A DNA stretch of 64,000 bases from Neoceratodus forsteri (GCA_016271365.2 CM057454.1:698135501-698199500), one strand, 5' to 3'. Positions 31,496 through 43,900 are shown, counted from the stretch's first letter. Program-made: numbers and translations. Notes: generated by a model from the letters alone, not told the origin.

Positions 31496-31773
31496 CCCAA
31501 CAATTGAAATCCTATTTATCAAAACACTGACCGCAAGCACAACGGTTGAGCTATAGCATCTCATTGCTTGTTTACTGAAGCTTTAATACACTGTGTGAAT
31601 GTAGCTGTATCAGTTGAAATTCTCTTTTCCTTACCATGAAGTGCTACCTATGGTTCTTCTCATACCAGTCTGACCTATTCTGTTTTACTGCTTTCCCTAC
31701 CCCAACTTTTCCTTTCCTTGCTAGTGGCTCTCAGTTCTGAAAGATGTTCTCTATCTCTATCTCTATCTCTATC

Positions 31774-31853
<80 letters not shown>

Positions 31854-32697
31854 CAGGTTTTGCTTTTCTTGTTATTGCAACTTGATCCTCACCTTTACAC
31901 TAAATGACCCTCACCTACCTGTTTAAATTAGTTTCCCTCCTCAGACAACTCCATCAGAATTCCACTGGAGTTTGTGGGGCACCATTCCAGCCCTCAAACT
32001 CCCCCTCCCCCCAACGCGCCCATCACTTTCTCAGCAGGACATACAGGTACTGAGATGCATGCTGATTTTGATGTTCAGTGACATTACTCCACCCTGCTGA
32101 CTCTTTGGATTTTCCATCAGCAGACAGCCACTGATTAATTCCAACAGCACAGCAGCACAGTGGTGTATTCTCTGTTTAGCTTGGACATTCCCAATATTAA
32201 TATTTTGTTTTGGAGTTTTTTTTTCCCCCACATTTGTAACTCCAGCCTGTGTGAATCTCTGTTAATAAATGAAGTTCAGCTCATGCTTTTCAGGCAGCTG
32301 CAGCAACCACAGTTTATTCATACTGCATCCCATATAGTACTATATGCTGTTTTTATTCAGCTGAAGAATCTCCCATTTTAACTTGGTGCAGTCTGCTTAG
32401 AGTAGCACTATTCCTGCTTATATAGTTTTTAGGGTTTTCTACAGCTACTCTAATTTCTACCTGGGTGAATCCCTGTTTAACTTCATGCAACCCATATCAT
32501 GATTGCTAGACAGTGCAGCAATTCCTGTTTACTGTAATGTATCCCTGATAGTGATTTTGCCATTTTTAGTTGGCTGCAGCAACTCCTGAGTAGCTTGTTG
32601 TTCTCCTTATAATAATCCAAGCATCAGTACATTCAGACCCTAGTGACGACCTATGCTTGTGGTTGGTATTTTGATAAACAGGATTTCAATTGTCAGG
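31496..32697. mobile_element. 1.2-kb TIR element inside minus-strand CR1
   Basis: The left end, CAACAATTGAAATCCTATTT, and the right end read inward, TGACAATTGAAATCCTGTTT, pair over about 50 bp and run on through ATCAAAA and CCGCAAGCA/CCACAAGCA. CR1 coding resumes on both sides, so it is an insertion. It contains a TATCTC/CT microsatellite (about 31746-31852) and no transposase. Target duplication unclear (4 of 8 bases). Confidence 0.65.
31746..31852. repeat. (TCTCTA)n/(CT)n microsatellite
   Basis: Several TCTCTA hexamers pass into pure CT with one interruption. Frames through it encode only Ser/Ile/Leu repeats. Confidence 0.9.
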
Positions 32698-33300
32698 TGT
32701 ACAAGTGGTGGTATTATGAATGCGTTGGGCACTCTGAGTAAGGCAAACATCACTCAGGATTTTAAGAGTCTGGATTAAGTACCATACCTTAAGAAATCTA
32801 CCTTGTATACATTCCATGTATACTCCACTGGTTTACTTTGTCTAGATACTTTTCACATACCACAGCATCAATGACCTTTTCAAAGGCCAGATACACAACA
32901 TCCTCATCCCTGCCTCAGTTTACCTTGCTGGTCACCCCTTTTGAAGAAGGGTTGATTTTTTGTTGCTTTGACATGATCTGCCCTTCATTAAGCCTTCCTG
33001 AGTATGGAAAGAACCTTAGCTTCAACAAAGTGCTCTGTTTTTAGGTCCTTGACAGTGGCCTCCAGGACCTTGCCCAGTACCAATGTCTGTCTGACCGACT
33101 TGTAGTAACCCAGGTCCAGCCCTGTCTCTTCCTGAAAGAAAAAGCACACTGACCACATTCGGGTCCTCTGGTACCACACCTGTCTAAAGAAACTCCTGAA
33201 AGATCATTGCAAGTGGCACCTCCAATTGTTTCTTTAGTTACACTTTGATCTTGGGGTGTTCTGTCTACTCATTGAGACTTACCTTACTTTCTCTTTGCCA

Positions 33301-34032
33301 CAAGTTAGCTACTAGGGCATGTGTAATGTCCAGTGGCTACACTGGTTCTACCTCTGATGTTAGTGGCCCACCAATGAGTTCCTGCCCCCTACCAGGGGTC
33401 CTTTGGTGAATACTCAGTGGAAGTGCTGCATGGTTCCATACCAGTGACTTGGGTTCACATTTTGGGTAGCCAGGGCTGAGGATTGATGCTGAGTGTAGTG
33501 ACCCAGCCTGGAGATTGTGATGTCCATGTGCGTATGCCGTAGCAACCCTTCATGTCAATCTGGGGAGCCTATTCCATCACTAGTGGTGGCTTACTGTATG
33601 TGTGCAACTTACTGTAGCATCTGAGGCCAACAGAAGCATTGCCTGATGTTGTAAACATTTGGGAGACCCTTTAGGAAGCAGTGAGGAAAACAGAAAAACC
33701 CTATGTGCTCTGAACCTTCTAAATGATGACTGCCAAAAACTTAAGATCTACTTCAAGCAGATCATTATTGGATTTGGTAGTTGGGAGAGTGACTGCCATG
33801 GCTGGGGCAACTTGTAGGAGACCCAACAGGAGATGATGTGGGTGGTGGATTAAATGACCAAACAGCTATATGTAAAAAAAAAAAAAGATTTGGATTGGAG
33901 GTAGTAACTTTCGGTGGCTGGAGTGAGACGGGATCTTCTTAACTGCAGGACTTTCTCAGGTTATGCTATTTCTGGCTACTTTTCCTTTTTGTTTTGCTAT
34001 CTTGGACAGACTGTTTGTCCACTGTATCAGTA
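33301..34032. other. No gene recognised
   Basis: Possibly the decayed 5' part of the neighbouring minus-strand CR1, but no endonuclease motif could be read. Confidence 0.4.
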
Positions 34033-36220
34033 CAGTGGTCCCTCACTATGGCCAAACCATGCTATTGTGAATTCCCACGTATCACAAATGTGGTTCTTGG
34101 CTTCTGACTGTCAGACTGAAATTGATGTGAACAGCTCATTTCCTTGACTGCCTTGTGTACTTGTCAGTTTCTGACAGTCGTCCTACTCCTGTTATCCATT
34201 TACAGTTGCCAATTCTGTATGTTGCTCAGCTAGTACTACAATTAGCTTAATTAGGTAATGGAACTAATAACTACATGCCTCTTACTGCTTTCAGTTATGC
34301 TTACTAACTTTGTCACAGCTGCAAAAAAAAATGAAGCTATCCAGGTATGCTGGAGAAACCAAGCTTGCTCTCCTGGACAGATTGAAGGGAGGAGAGAGTA
34401 TGACAAAACTTTCTTTGCAGAACAGTGTTTTTCTAAATCCACCATATTCATCTAGAAAAAGCAGGAAGGTTCTTTGAGAGAATTTGCTTATGAGTGTGCT
34501 TGGTCAAGTGAGTTGGCATGTAAAAAAAAAACTTAGGATGCTGTACAAGGATGAAATTGACCTACTATAGCAATACATCTCTGGTTTTCACAGCAATGGG
34601 TGATGGGGTACCTTTGTCTGGGTGCATTGCTAAGAAAAAAGGCAGAGTAGTTTGTTAAGGAGATCCTTGGCCCTGACACCAAATTAAAATCCTCCTCTGG
34701 CTGGATGTGGAGATTCCAGCACCACAACGGCATCCAAAGAATGTGCATCACAGGAAAGTAGAGGTCCAGTGATGACACTCTTGCTGCCAAATTTATCTCC
34801 AGACTGAAAGACATCCTTGTCAAGGTAGACTACCTACCAGAACAAGTATATAATGCTGATGAGACCAGCTTGTTCTGGAGGTGCCTCCTTGACATTACCC
34901 TGGCAAGCAAGATTGAAGAAAATGTATCCAGAGGGTTTAAAATTGATAAGAACTGAGTCACTCTACTTTTCTGCACTAATGCTACTGATTCTCACAAAGT
35001 GCAACCCTTATGCACTGGAAAGTTGAAAAGCCCAGGTGCTTCCATCACATACAAATGCCCTCCCTACATTACACCTCTGGCCATGGCTGCAATGCTTGGA
35101 TGACAGCATCAATCTTTAACCGCTGGTTTATGGAAAGCTTTGTACTTCTGTGAGAGCACATCTGAGGCAAAAGAGACTATCCATGAGAGCTCTGCTTCTC
35201 ATAGATCAGTGGCCTGCCTACTCTCCCAAAACTGAGCTATAATCAAGGGGTGGGTTTATCCATGTGCAATTCCTATCAAAAACACCACATCTTGCATACA
35301 GTCCATGGATGGTGGCATAATTATGACTTTCAAGAAACATTATCACAAATAGTTCTTAGTGATTTGGTAGTATTAGAGGTAACTGAAGTAACCAAGTTCC
35401 TAAAACAGCTAAACTTGAAAGGTGTGGCCACTTCAGTGGGTGAGGTGTGGCATAGTGTTTTACAGGCTACTGTGGCTCACTGATAGAATGCCACATTAGG
35501 ACCAGCATTTGGAGACCTGCTATGCCATACCAAAGATGATGAATTGGATGACCTACAGTAAGTATCCGGTATGACCACTGAGTTTCCCATCATTGATGCC
35601 TCAAAAGAACAGCAAAACTCATTGATGAATGGCTGTCAGTGGATGATATAATCCTGACCACCAACCAGATGACTGACAACAAGATCATCTGTGCTATGAC
35701 CAATGGCACCAGTTCAGAGGAGGAATCTGGTGAAGGGTCTAATAAAACAGGGAAGCTTACAGTACCCACCTACAACCAAGCCATCAGCAGTTTGCAGACA
35801 GACTTGGACTGGTTACTGGGACAGAAGGCAGACCTGATTAAGGTCCCTCAGCTTGGCTACCTAATCTCCAATGCACCGGCCTGGCTTCAGAAAAAATGAA
35901 GCAATCCAGAATTACTTCTTTCTTCAAATCACAATCAGAAAGCAGTCTGTAGCAGTTAGTAAAGTATAAAGTAAGTTAAAGTATGAGTTACAAAAAGTAA
36001 CAAAGTAATTTTAAAAATCACAATTTCAATAAATGAATTTAATGCGAGCACACAAAGTTCTTGTTTTGTATTTTCTCACTTATTTAACACCCACTGTATA
36101 AGCTTTGCCACAAAACCTTATTCCTGATATTCAGAAACTTTGTCCCTTGATATAACGACATGCCACTAGAATGAATATGGTGGCTGGCTCACAAAAAATT
36201 TTTATAGCGAGGGACCTCTG
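34033..36220 (+). mobile_element. Tigger (pogo-type Tc1/mariner) transposon
   Basis: The left end CAGTGGTCCCTCACTATGG begins at 34033 after a TA. The right end read inward from 36220 is CAGAGGTCCCTCGCTATA. CAGTGGTCCCTCGCTAT-type ends are characteristic of vertebrate Tigger elements. The right flank is TG rather than TA. At 2.19 kb it has near-autonomous length and contains a transposase pseudogene. Confidence 0.82.
34390..35899 (+). pseudogene. Tigger transposase (jerky/pogo family), heavily decayed
   Basis: The transposase has a CENP-B-like DNA-binding region and a DDE catalytic core. A possible HTH end (SKSTIFI) is near 34428. The core begins with VYNADETSLFWRCL near 34842, containing the first catalytic Asp. 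It continues through LLFCTNATDSHKVQPLCTGK and WMTASIFNRWFMESF near 35098. LIDQWPAYSPKTEL near 35205 corresponds to the second Asp region (normally DN.P.H), and the following block resembles FLPPNTTSL. The acidic C-terminus (35639-35899) is open for 86 codons. At least seven frame changes or stops are present. Confidence 0.7.
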
Positions 36221-36234
36221 TGTGTTTCACAGCC

Positions 36235-36665
36235 CTACACAGACAAAAAAGATTTTTGTGCTATAAAATTTCTTAGCTAAAAAATAAATTTGTGCTGGCT
36301 AAGCACTGAGCTGCCTGGATTATTAATTCACAACGTTACACAAATAACCCTCACTGTAGTCTGTCATAGCCCAAACAAATCTCAACAATTTCTTAGTTGA
36401 AAAATTAATCTTCACTTAGAAATGTCTGGGGTACACTGGAATATTGCTTCACAGACCAATACAAATAACTCTGACTGCTGTCTAGGACAGAACCATTTTT
36501 TTTTTCTATAAAATTTCTTAGTTGAGCAACATTTGCATTCCCTAAACATTGAGGTGGTCTGGACTGTTACTTCACAGACCCATGAAGATAACTCAGACTG
36601 TTGTCTGACACAACCCCAAAAGGTTTATTTGATATAAAATACATTTCTGTTTAAAATAAAAATCA
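36235..36665. repeat. Tandem repeat, ~120-127 bp x 3.5
   Basis: AAAATTTCTTAG(C/T)T-type starts lie near 36267, 36387 and 36512, with a decayed fourth near 36640. Each is followed by a TTCACA(G/A)AC block, AAATAACTC(T/A)GACTG and GTCTG(A/T)CA. It begins directly after the Tigger right end. A 21-nt poly(A) run lies further on, at about 36751-36771. Confidence 0.7.
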
Positions 36666-36959
36666 GCTCATGTCCTCAATTGCAGATGGGTCAGCCAGAG
36701 GCCATTCACTGTCAGTGGTCACCAACATAAACATAAAAAAATGCTGCACTAAAAAAAAAAAAAAAAAAAAATTAAACTATTTAGTCAAACAGCACCTAAA
36801 CTGAAGGTTGACTCTTCCCTCCCCAGAAAATGTAGCTCAGATGCACTCAGATCACAAAAATTAAAACCTCCAAGAAAAGTCCTAAAAATATTTTCTCCAG
36901 GAGTAAAACTTTCTCAAATCCTTTCTATAATGCAGTTCCTGGCCACTCTTTGTACCTGT

Positions 36960-37667
36960 GACTGCGTCACCTGTGCCTAAGCCTACTGTTATTGATAGCT
37001 TATCTGTCCTTCATAGCACCCATCCCCCCCCCACCTTCCTCCCCGCCTGGTGTGACTCCACTGAGCACTTACCCCCATGCCCCTTCTTTGTCCCCCCCAG
37101 CCTTCCTGCTTTTGCTTCACTAATATTACCACCCCATATTCACCTCCCTGGTTCCCCTCACCTCACTACCCCACATTAAAACCCTTTCCATATCCCCCAT
37201 TACCCAGCCCTGCCCTAACACCTACTTACATAATCCTGGGTAGATTCCTATCCAATTCCACCCTCTGACAACTCTAACCCCTTATCTGTCGCCCCTTTGT
37301 TTCTGCCCCACCCTCCCCCTGCTCTCATCTATTCTGTCATCCCCTTCTTTGGTCACCACCACTTCTGAGCCCCCTTAACTCTACCTGCATGCTCTAAAGG
37401 TCAGCTAACACTATAAATTGCTTGTCCACCTTAAGTATGCTCTAATACTGTTGCAATAAAGTTGACTTCTCCTACCTGATGTATTTTAACTGTACTTGCT
37501 TGAATCTGTATCTGTATGTTCCTAATGAACTTGCCTGCTGTATATACCCCTATCTGTTTTATAATGTCTACATATCTTGTCTATTGCCTTATGATGTGGA
37601 ACCTTTGTAAATTAATTTTTAGCTCAAAGGTGTAAATCTGAGATTCCAATAAATAAATAAATAAATA
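36960..37667 (+). mobile_element. Family A LINE 3' UTR and tail, copy 5
   Basis: The 3' end GCTCAAAGGTGTAAATCTG followed by CCAATAAATAAATAAATAAAT (about 37620-37667) matches the tail of the 2.8-6.5 kb copy. The C-rich upstream stretch (37020-37330) has no readable RT and may be UTR or decayed C-terminus. Confidence 0.5.
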
Positions 37668-38790
37668 ATGTCTCAGCACTGAAACTCCGTGAATATTTTT
37701 GCACTAACAATGAGTCTTTCAACCTCAACTGACTGATATTGTTCAGCAGTCAGAGAACCACTTCTGACTCCTGCTCATACTCTCTGACTAAGCAAGCAAG
37801 GGCCCCACAGATGAATAATCTACAGGAGTGTGCACCACATGACCATTTAGAGATGCAGACAATTTTAATTTTGTGAGGGAAGCCAGTGCAAAGTTGGGTA
37901 ACTCCCCACTTTGTGAGGCTTTTTAAAGTTACTGAATCCCCCAACAAAAAATATACACTAAATAAAAAAGTTTTAAAAACAAATTCCTACACCTCACCCA
38001 CCTCTCCCCACTGCACCATTGAAACAGCTTTCTCCTCATCCCACTATACATTGGTCGGCATGAATCCCACAACTCTCCCCCTTCCCTGTGAAGTTTGCCA
38101 CCACCGTATTTCTCATAGTCACCATGTGTAATAGTATGCACCCTTTCTGCCACTGTCATGCCAAAATAAGTCCCCTGCCTCTCTCAACTAAGTGAACCCC
38201 CTCTAGTCCCACCTCCTTCTTTCCCTTCCGCACCCCAAAAATCAGCTTATACCTGTAAAAAAAGAAAACAGTCCTGTGCTGCAGAGAGATGTCCTCTCAG
38301 TTCTGATGTAAGTATCAAAATAAATAAATGATGAAAGATCTTGATTGGCTCAACCAATCGGTTACTATTGCCAATGACATCTTTTTCACTTGTTTGGATA
38401 CTTACCACTGAATGGAGAGGATGACATTATGAAGCATGGTACCATTTCCTTTTTTACAGGTGCAAAGTACTTTCTGGGTGATGTTTAGGGAGGAAGACTG
38501 TGGTGGGTCCAGAAAGGGAGTGGTTGGGGGTTATATGCCTAAACCATGGGGCTAGCTTGGGTTGGATGAGGTGGTAGGAGTTATTTTTGACATGTGGGTG
38601 GGGAGAAGGGTACTGCTGTCACACAGGATAACTATGAGAATTATGCTCATGATAGAAGCAAATGTCCTTAGGAGAGGGGGTGGGGAGAGTCATGCCTACT
38701 AGTGGGTGGAGGGGGAAATGGCTGGGTTAGGGGATGGGTAGCTAGAACTGGGATTAGTGTTTTTTAAACAACTTAGACAACACCTTTGTC
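37668..38790. other. No gene recognised
   Basis: Non-coding on both strands as far as I can read. A short perfect inverted repeat (ATTGGCTCAACCAAT) lies near 38343-38360. Confidence 0.45.
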
Positions 38791-39023
38791 TAGTCCTGCA
38801 TGGGCAAAGTGTCACTTTGCCCTTCAAAAAATGAAGTAAAAGCGACACTTCGTAGGCACTTCTTTGGTGAAGTGCCACTTTGAATATTTTCTCCAGGTGA
38901 AGTTTGGCACTTTGCCAGGCAAAGACTTCATAAATTTCTTTGTGAAGTCAGGAAACTTCATGAATTTCATGTGAAATGTAGTTTCCCTGACTTTGCACAT
39001 TACCATAGTTTTAGACAGGACTA
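38791..39023. mobile_element. MITE with CTTCAC/GTGAAG-rich interior
   Basis: Ends read TAGTCCTGCATGG (38791) and, inward from 39023, TAGTCCTGTCTAA. The 233-bp interior is filled with ACTTTGCC, GTGAAGT, CACTTTG and CTTCAT(G/A)AATTTC repeats in both orientations, much like the hAT ends at 7600-7790 and 60558-60740. Target duplication not clear. Confidence 0.5.
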
Positions 39024-40597
39024 TGATTTACACTTTGAAAAGTATTTTGCACTTTAGTAATGAAGTTCTGCCATTCCAAAACTAAGCAAGGTTCCAATCC
39101 TTCCACTTTATAACTAAGACAATGTGAATTTTTTTTATTATTTTTACACAAAGACAACGAGAAGCATGGGGACAAACTTTGCTCAACCCTATTGGTCTTG
39201 GAACAGGTAAGAAGAGTGAAATGGCCACCTGCAGTGCTTAAGTCTCTATGATTCTCTGACTGTTTGGCCAAATATTGGGAGAACAGAAAAATTACATGAG
39301 GGATCAAACAAAAAAAATTGGATTGATGAAAACTGATGTTTAGTGTTTGGGAGATGAAGGTGTATATCCATTGTCAAGGCCAATTATGTAGTGCTAATAA
39401 CCACACAAGGAGGTATGAATTATGCAATTACAGTACATGGTGACAAGAAATAGACGTAGTATACATAACAGTTGTGTATATACTCTCCATTCAGTTTTAG
39501 TCAGTTCAGTAAGTGTGCATTATTCACAGATCAGGAAAGACCAGTGTACAGTACTATTTGAAACCAAACTTGGAACTAACTGGATTGTACTTGTTCAGAA
39601 AGTAACTATTGAATCGTAATGCATCTGCAAAATTATTGTTAAGGCAACTCTGTTTGATTATCACAAAGTTCCATAGCAGTTGATAGTGAGTAAATTATTG
39701 ATGTTAAATTATGTTGTTTCACTGACCCAATCAATAATAAATAATAGTAATAAAATGGTCTTCTATTACGAAAACAAAACCACACAGTACAATTGCCCAG
39801 GGAGCATTTAATAGAAATGTTTCAAAACATGATATAGAGTACTTTCTATAGATTTACAATGAAATCATTCATCGCAGTTACACGATCTTATCTGAAATGT
39901 ACTCACTTAAGAGGAGGACTATACATGAAATATAACAAAGTAATCACAGAACTATTAGAGTAGTGCAGCACGATTGTAGTACAGTATAAATTAATATAAC
40001 AAATGAACAAAAATAAAAACATGGTTGACAGTCATGAATGCCAACAGCACAGAGTTGAGCTGCATAGGATAAGTGAATATTACAGTGAAAGTGGACTGTA
40101 GTATAAAGGCTAAGCCATTTTTTTTTTATCTGGCAAAACTGTGTTTTCACATGCTACAGTGGTGCACAGTGAAATGCGCTCTTTTGTTTCAGCATGCCAG
40201 TCAATAAGTCTCAGAACTTTAGATGACAAAGGTTAATCCTGTCAATCTGACACCTGTTTAACACATATGGTGCTAAGCAGTAAGGTGTAGCATGTGGGAG
40301 TACAAAAGATGTAACAAATTCATGTAGCTATGTAAACCAGAAATGAATACAAAGCAGTGCTATGGACTAATTGGGGGTGTGCCTATGTATGATGTGTAAG
40401 GTGTGTGCACCTACATGAAAATATGTGCACAAGCTGTGTGGCATAGGCTAAGAACATGGCATGACTCTTATCAAATGAGGCATGCTTACCCTGAAATGCT
40501 GTACAGAGTGTAGCTTAAGAGCACAACAGTAAAAATGTGCAGAGGTAAGGGGCAGAACTGCAACCCAAGCATGAAAGATGCAGCCAGTGTAGGAAGA
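39024..40597. other. No gene recognised
   Basis: AT-rich, without convincing coding frames, terminal repeats or RNA genes. Probably decayed repeats. Confidence 0.45.
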
Positions 40598-40760
40598 ACA
40601 TTTATTTATTTTTCTTTTATTAAGAAATTGGTAGGCACTCTAATTTACAGGTGCAACCGGGGGGGAGGGTGACAGAGGGAACAGAGTTACAAAATATAAG
40701 AAAGCAGTTACATAGGCAGCATTACAGATGAGGTTTCAATGTGGTGACCAAATATCTAAT
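40598..40760 (-). mobile_element. Family A-related LINE 3' tail, minus
   Basis: On the minus strand it reads CCCCGGTTGCACCTGTAAAT, then TTCTTAATAAAAGAAAAATAAATAAAT-type sequence. The GGTTGCAC block is shared with the SINE tail at 25070 and, as GGTCGCAC, with the LINE tail at 22410. Confidence 0.55.
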
Positions 40761-40879
40761 AGCATGGAACTATACAGTGATATACTGATGAAGGATGAGA
40801 GCTACAGGACCAGTTGGTTCTACAGAAAGTGGAAGTAGCCATAGTTGTTCAGGCCTGGTCCATGTTCCTGGAAGGCAGC

Positions 40880-42570
40880 ATGGCACCACAAACAATACCA
40901 CAGACAATGAAAATGAATTGACAGATCCACTAGATATTGGCAATAAAATGAATAAGTTCTTTGGTTCGGTATTCAATCCAAACCCCAGACCCCAGGGTTG
41001 AGTTTCAAAACAGAGGAAATTTTTCCCCTGACCTAGTAACCAAAGGTGAAATAATAGGACAAATTAGGGAAATGTGGGCTGATTCAGCAATAGGGCCAGA
41101 TGGCATAAGCCCCATATTCATTATAAATACAATTTCATCTATCATCCCCCCCTTACAGTGTTATTCAACAAGTCACTGATTTCATGTACTTTACCGTCTG
41201 AATGGAAACAAGCAATAGTTGTTCCCATTTATAAAAAGAAGGGAAATAGGAAGAAGACTGAGAATTATGGACCAAGTTGTCTCATGTCAGTGGTGTGCAA
41301 GGCTATGGAAAGAATTATTAAAAACAGAATCGATAGATGGAAAAAAGGGTATCAAGGATTATAAACAACACAGATTTGTTAAGGGAAGGTCTTGCACTAC
41401 CAATCTGATTACTTTCTATGAACCTATCAGTAAATCATTAGATAAGGGTACACCAGTTGACATAATTTACCTGGACTTCAAAAAGGCCCAATAAGGTCTC
41501 ACACCACATACTAATAAAAAAACTAGTTAATGTCAAAGTGGATCAGTATATTATAAGCTGGATAGCAAATCTGGTTAAATGGCAGATCACAAGTGGTTAA
41601 AATTCATAATGTGTTATTATACCCTATCATAGTTTCAAGTGGAGTACCGTAGGGAACCGTCTTAGGACCATTAATTTTCAGTGTATACATAGCTGACCTG
41701 CATATTGGTACTACATGCCATAGTAATGCATTTGCCAATGACACCAAAATTAGTAAGGAGGTGAATAGCATTGACAACATTATATCTCTACAAAGTGAAA
41801 TTAAACTACTTGAGAAGTGGGCAAATGATAACATGTCCTTCAATGAGGACAACTGTGTATTGATGCACCTAGGTCTGCACAATTTAAAATATTAGGATTA
41901 CCTCAATAACAAATTATTAAAGGAAGTACAGTCAGAAAAAGATCTAGTGATCCTAATCAATAATCAACTACTCCCAGGATGTCACTGTAGATTAATTGCT
42001 ACTAGAGCAAATTTTATTTTAAATTCTATAAAAAAATCCTTTATTAGTAGGCAGGAATCATGTGTTCTTGCATTATACAACACCTATATTAGATCACATT
42101 TGGATTATGGTGCACCTTTTTTGGGCACCATTTATGTCAAAAGACATTAAATTATTGGAAAGAGTCCAAAGGAAAGCAACAAAGTTAATTCCAAGACTGA
42201 GAAGCCTACAATATGAGACCAGATGTAGTGAGTTGAATTTATATCCATTAAATATTAGGCATACAAGAGGAAACTTATTGCTTCTCTATAACATACTTCA
42301 AGATGAACATTGAATGCAGGAATGTGGGATTAAATATGCTTCTAAACCAATTGAACTACGATATAATAGACATCAGCTATTTGTACCATGAGCATTAAAG
42401 AATAAAAGAAAATTCTTCTATTCCATTAAGTCAACAAAACAATGAAATAAACTGCCACGATCAGTAGTTGGTTCAAATACCATGGAACAGTTTAAAAATA
42501 ATCTAGATAAATACCTACAAAATTGGGTTAGTACTGTAACTGAATATCCCACATAGTGTGGGGGGTAGAC
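40880..42570 (+). pseudogene. CR1-clade RT, copy 4
   Basis: The copy starts in the linker before the RT (NKMNKFFGSVF near 40946). GPDGISPIFI (41093), SEWKQAIVVPIYKKK (41199) and VVCKAMERIIKNRI carry the first RT motifs. HRFVKGRSCTTNLITFYEPI and VDIIYLDFKKA (41456) follow. The active-site box at 41731-41742 is FAND, so the first catalytic Asp is Asn. LEKWANDNMSFNEDNC, SHLDYGAP (42092) and ERVQRKATKLIPRL (42160) form the thumb and C-terminus. YSIKSTKQ and LPRSVVGS mark the last coding block, ending near 42550. Frameshifts occur about every 200 bp. Confidence 0.75.
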
Positions 42571-42899
42571 TTGATGGGTCATATGGCCTTCTTCTACCTA
42601 TACAAACCATGCAAACCATGTAAAGAAGTTGGAAGGGGGCAATACAGGCCCGGGTATGGCCCACATGCCTGGAAGGGGTTGTGCTGTACCAGCCAGTATA
42701 ATAGAAAGCAGATATGGCTTGAAACATGCCAGCACTGGGGGAGAGGCCACACACCAGTTAGTGTCACTAATGGTGAACTGAACCATAGACAGATCTTTTC
42801 AACTGACCAGATTCTCACTGCCACCAATAAGATGCTTACCAATCTTGTTAGAGTGAGAGAAGTAGGCCAGAACCATCTTTGGTTCAGCTTCAACTTGGA

Positions 42900-43900
42900 A
42901 CTTGAAAATTCTGTCCAGCATTGTCAATTCAGCTGCCCTTTGCCTCCCACAAATATAACTGGTATAGGTTATACAGATAAAAGGAAAATAGCTTTGAAGT
43001 CAGCAATGAATATTGGCTAATACAGTATTAATTTCCCACAGGACTGAACCTGACAGTCTTGAATCTGGATTGGATGTATATGAATGAGACATGTGTGGCT
43101 CCTGTGTACTTGGCACAGTCATTGGTAATGAAGCCCACAGCATTGACTATCACAAGGATATTAATGCAATGCTAATAGTGCTGTGTGGAATGTGGAATTC
43201 CACCAGTGAAATTAATGTGGAATGACCATTCTGCTGGCAGAATTTCCAACAGAATTTTGCTGGTTCTTCTGCAGAATTCCATCTACTGTGATCTACGGAA
43301 TAATATTGTGTGGAATGCAATTTTTTTCAGTGGAAAATTATTCCACAACAATTTCCATGGAAAATATTGATATTTGAGGAATAATATTCCATGGAACAGC
43401 ATTTTTCTGCAGAAAATCTTTCTGCAACTACAATCTGCCTTGGAATTCCACCATTCCATTTGTGGTGAAATTTAGCAGAATTTCAGGTAGAATTTGGAAA
43501 ATTCCACAGAATTTCATTTTGTCAGAATTTGAAAATTCAGCATAGCACTAAGTGTTAACTCTTTCTGCTTCTGTGTGCCTCCTCATTTATGTGTGGTGAC
43601 AATATCGGTATGTGGTGCAGTAGATCACCTAATCAAAGGTGAGTATTTATGTTGCATAGAGTATTCCTCTTTCATCTCCCTCAACTCATGTTCCGTCATT
43701 GGGGGCTCTATAATGTTCTCTACATGCATAAAGAGGGCATCCATTACCTGTAATGAGGCACATGGCAAGGAAGGCTGACACACCCCAGTCATGTGTGATG
43801 TCACTGTTTGGAATGTACCTGTGGCATAATATGCAAGGGAACACATGATCTTTGTCTACACAGACATGGCATGTGATCACCTTTCAGAAAAGGCTGTAGG
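42900..43900 (-). pseudogene. Harbinger transposase, split by a MITE
   Basis: Harbinger transposases are DDE enzymes that insert at 3-bp TAA-type targets, usually together with a Myb-like partner. On the minus strand, 43846-43625 reads LAYYATGTFQTVTSHMTGVCQPSL, MDALFMHVENIIEPPMTEHE and LREMKEEY, the well-conserved N-terminal half. Below the MITE (43176-43550) the protein resumes near 43135 with CAKYTGATHVSFIYIQSR, matching the block ARYPG(S/A)THDSFI. The Asp of THDSF is Val here. No further motif is clear below about 43000, and no Harbinger ends or Myb-like gene were found. Confidence 0.7.
43176..43550. mobile_element. hAT-type MITE, GGAATTCC-rich
   Basis: Ends are TAGTGCTGTGTGGAAT (43176) and, inward from 43550, TAGTGCTATGCTGAAT. 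Flanking 8-mers AATGCTAA (43168-43175) and AGTGTTAA (43551-43558) agree at 6 of 8 positions, a decayed 8-bp target duplication as expected for hAT. The 375-bp interior is packed with GGAATTCC-like and CTGCAGAA half-sites in both orientations. It interrupts a Harbinger transposase pseudogene. Confidence 0.75.

Larger units (their letters stand above)
30430..33300 (-). pseudogene. CR1-like RT, minus, split by a DNA transposon
   Basis: Read from high to low coordinates, LGYYKSVRQTLVLGKVLEAT near 33110 is a degenerate NYRPVSLTSVLGKVLE block, followed by decayed GRSCQSNL and VVYLAFEKAFD regions down to about 32760. After the 31496-32697 insert it resumes with GPLFFNIFI near 31350. FSGDIKLA replaces FADDTKLA, so the first Asp is Gly. 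Then come LNKLGNLANSWSL, ENNMGVIICN, KAIICSHLVYCLQ and the C-terminal NPWNRLPEM near 30590. Many stops and shifts mark an old copy. Its RT is closest to the copy at 54690-55372. Confidence 0.65.

Noticed and set aside
31744..31926. Ser/Ile/Leu-repeat open frame
   Set aside because: Translation of a TCTCTA/CT microsatellite.
42556..43020. 154-codon plus-strand frame
   Set aside because: No recognisable domain; it overlaps the minus-strand Harbinger remnant and the CR1 3' end, so it is probably fortuitous.
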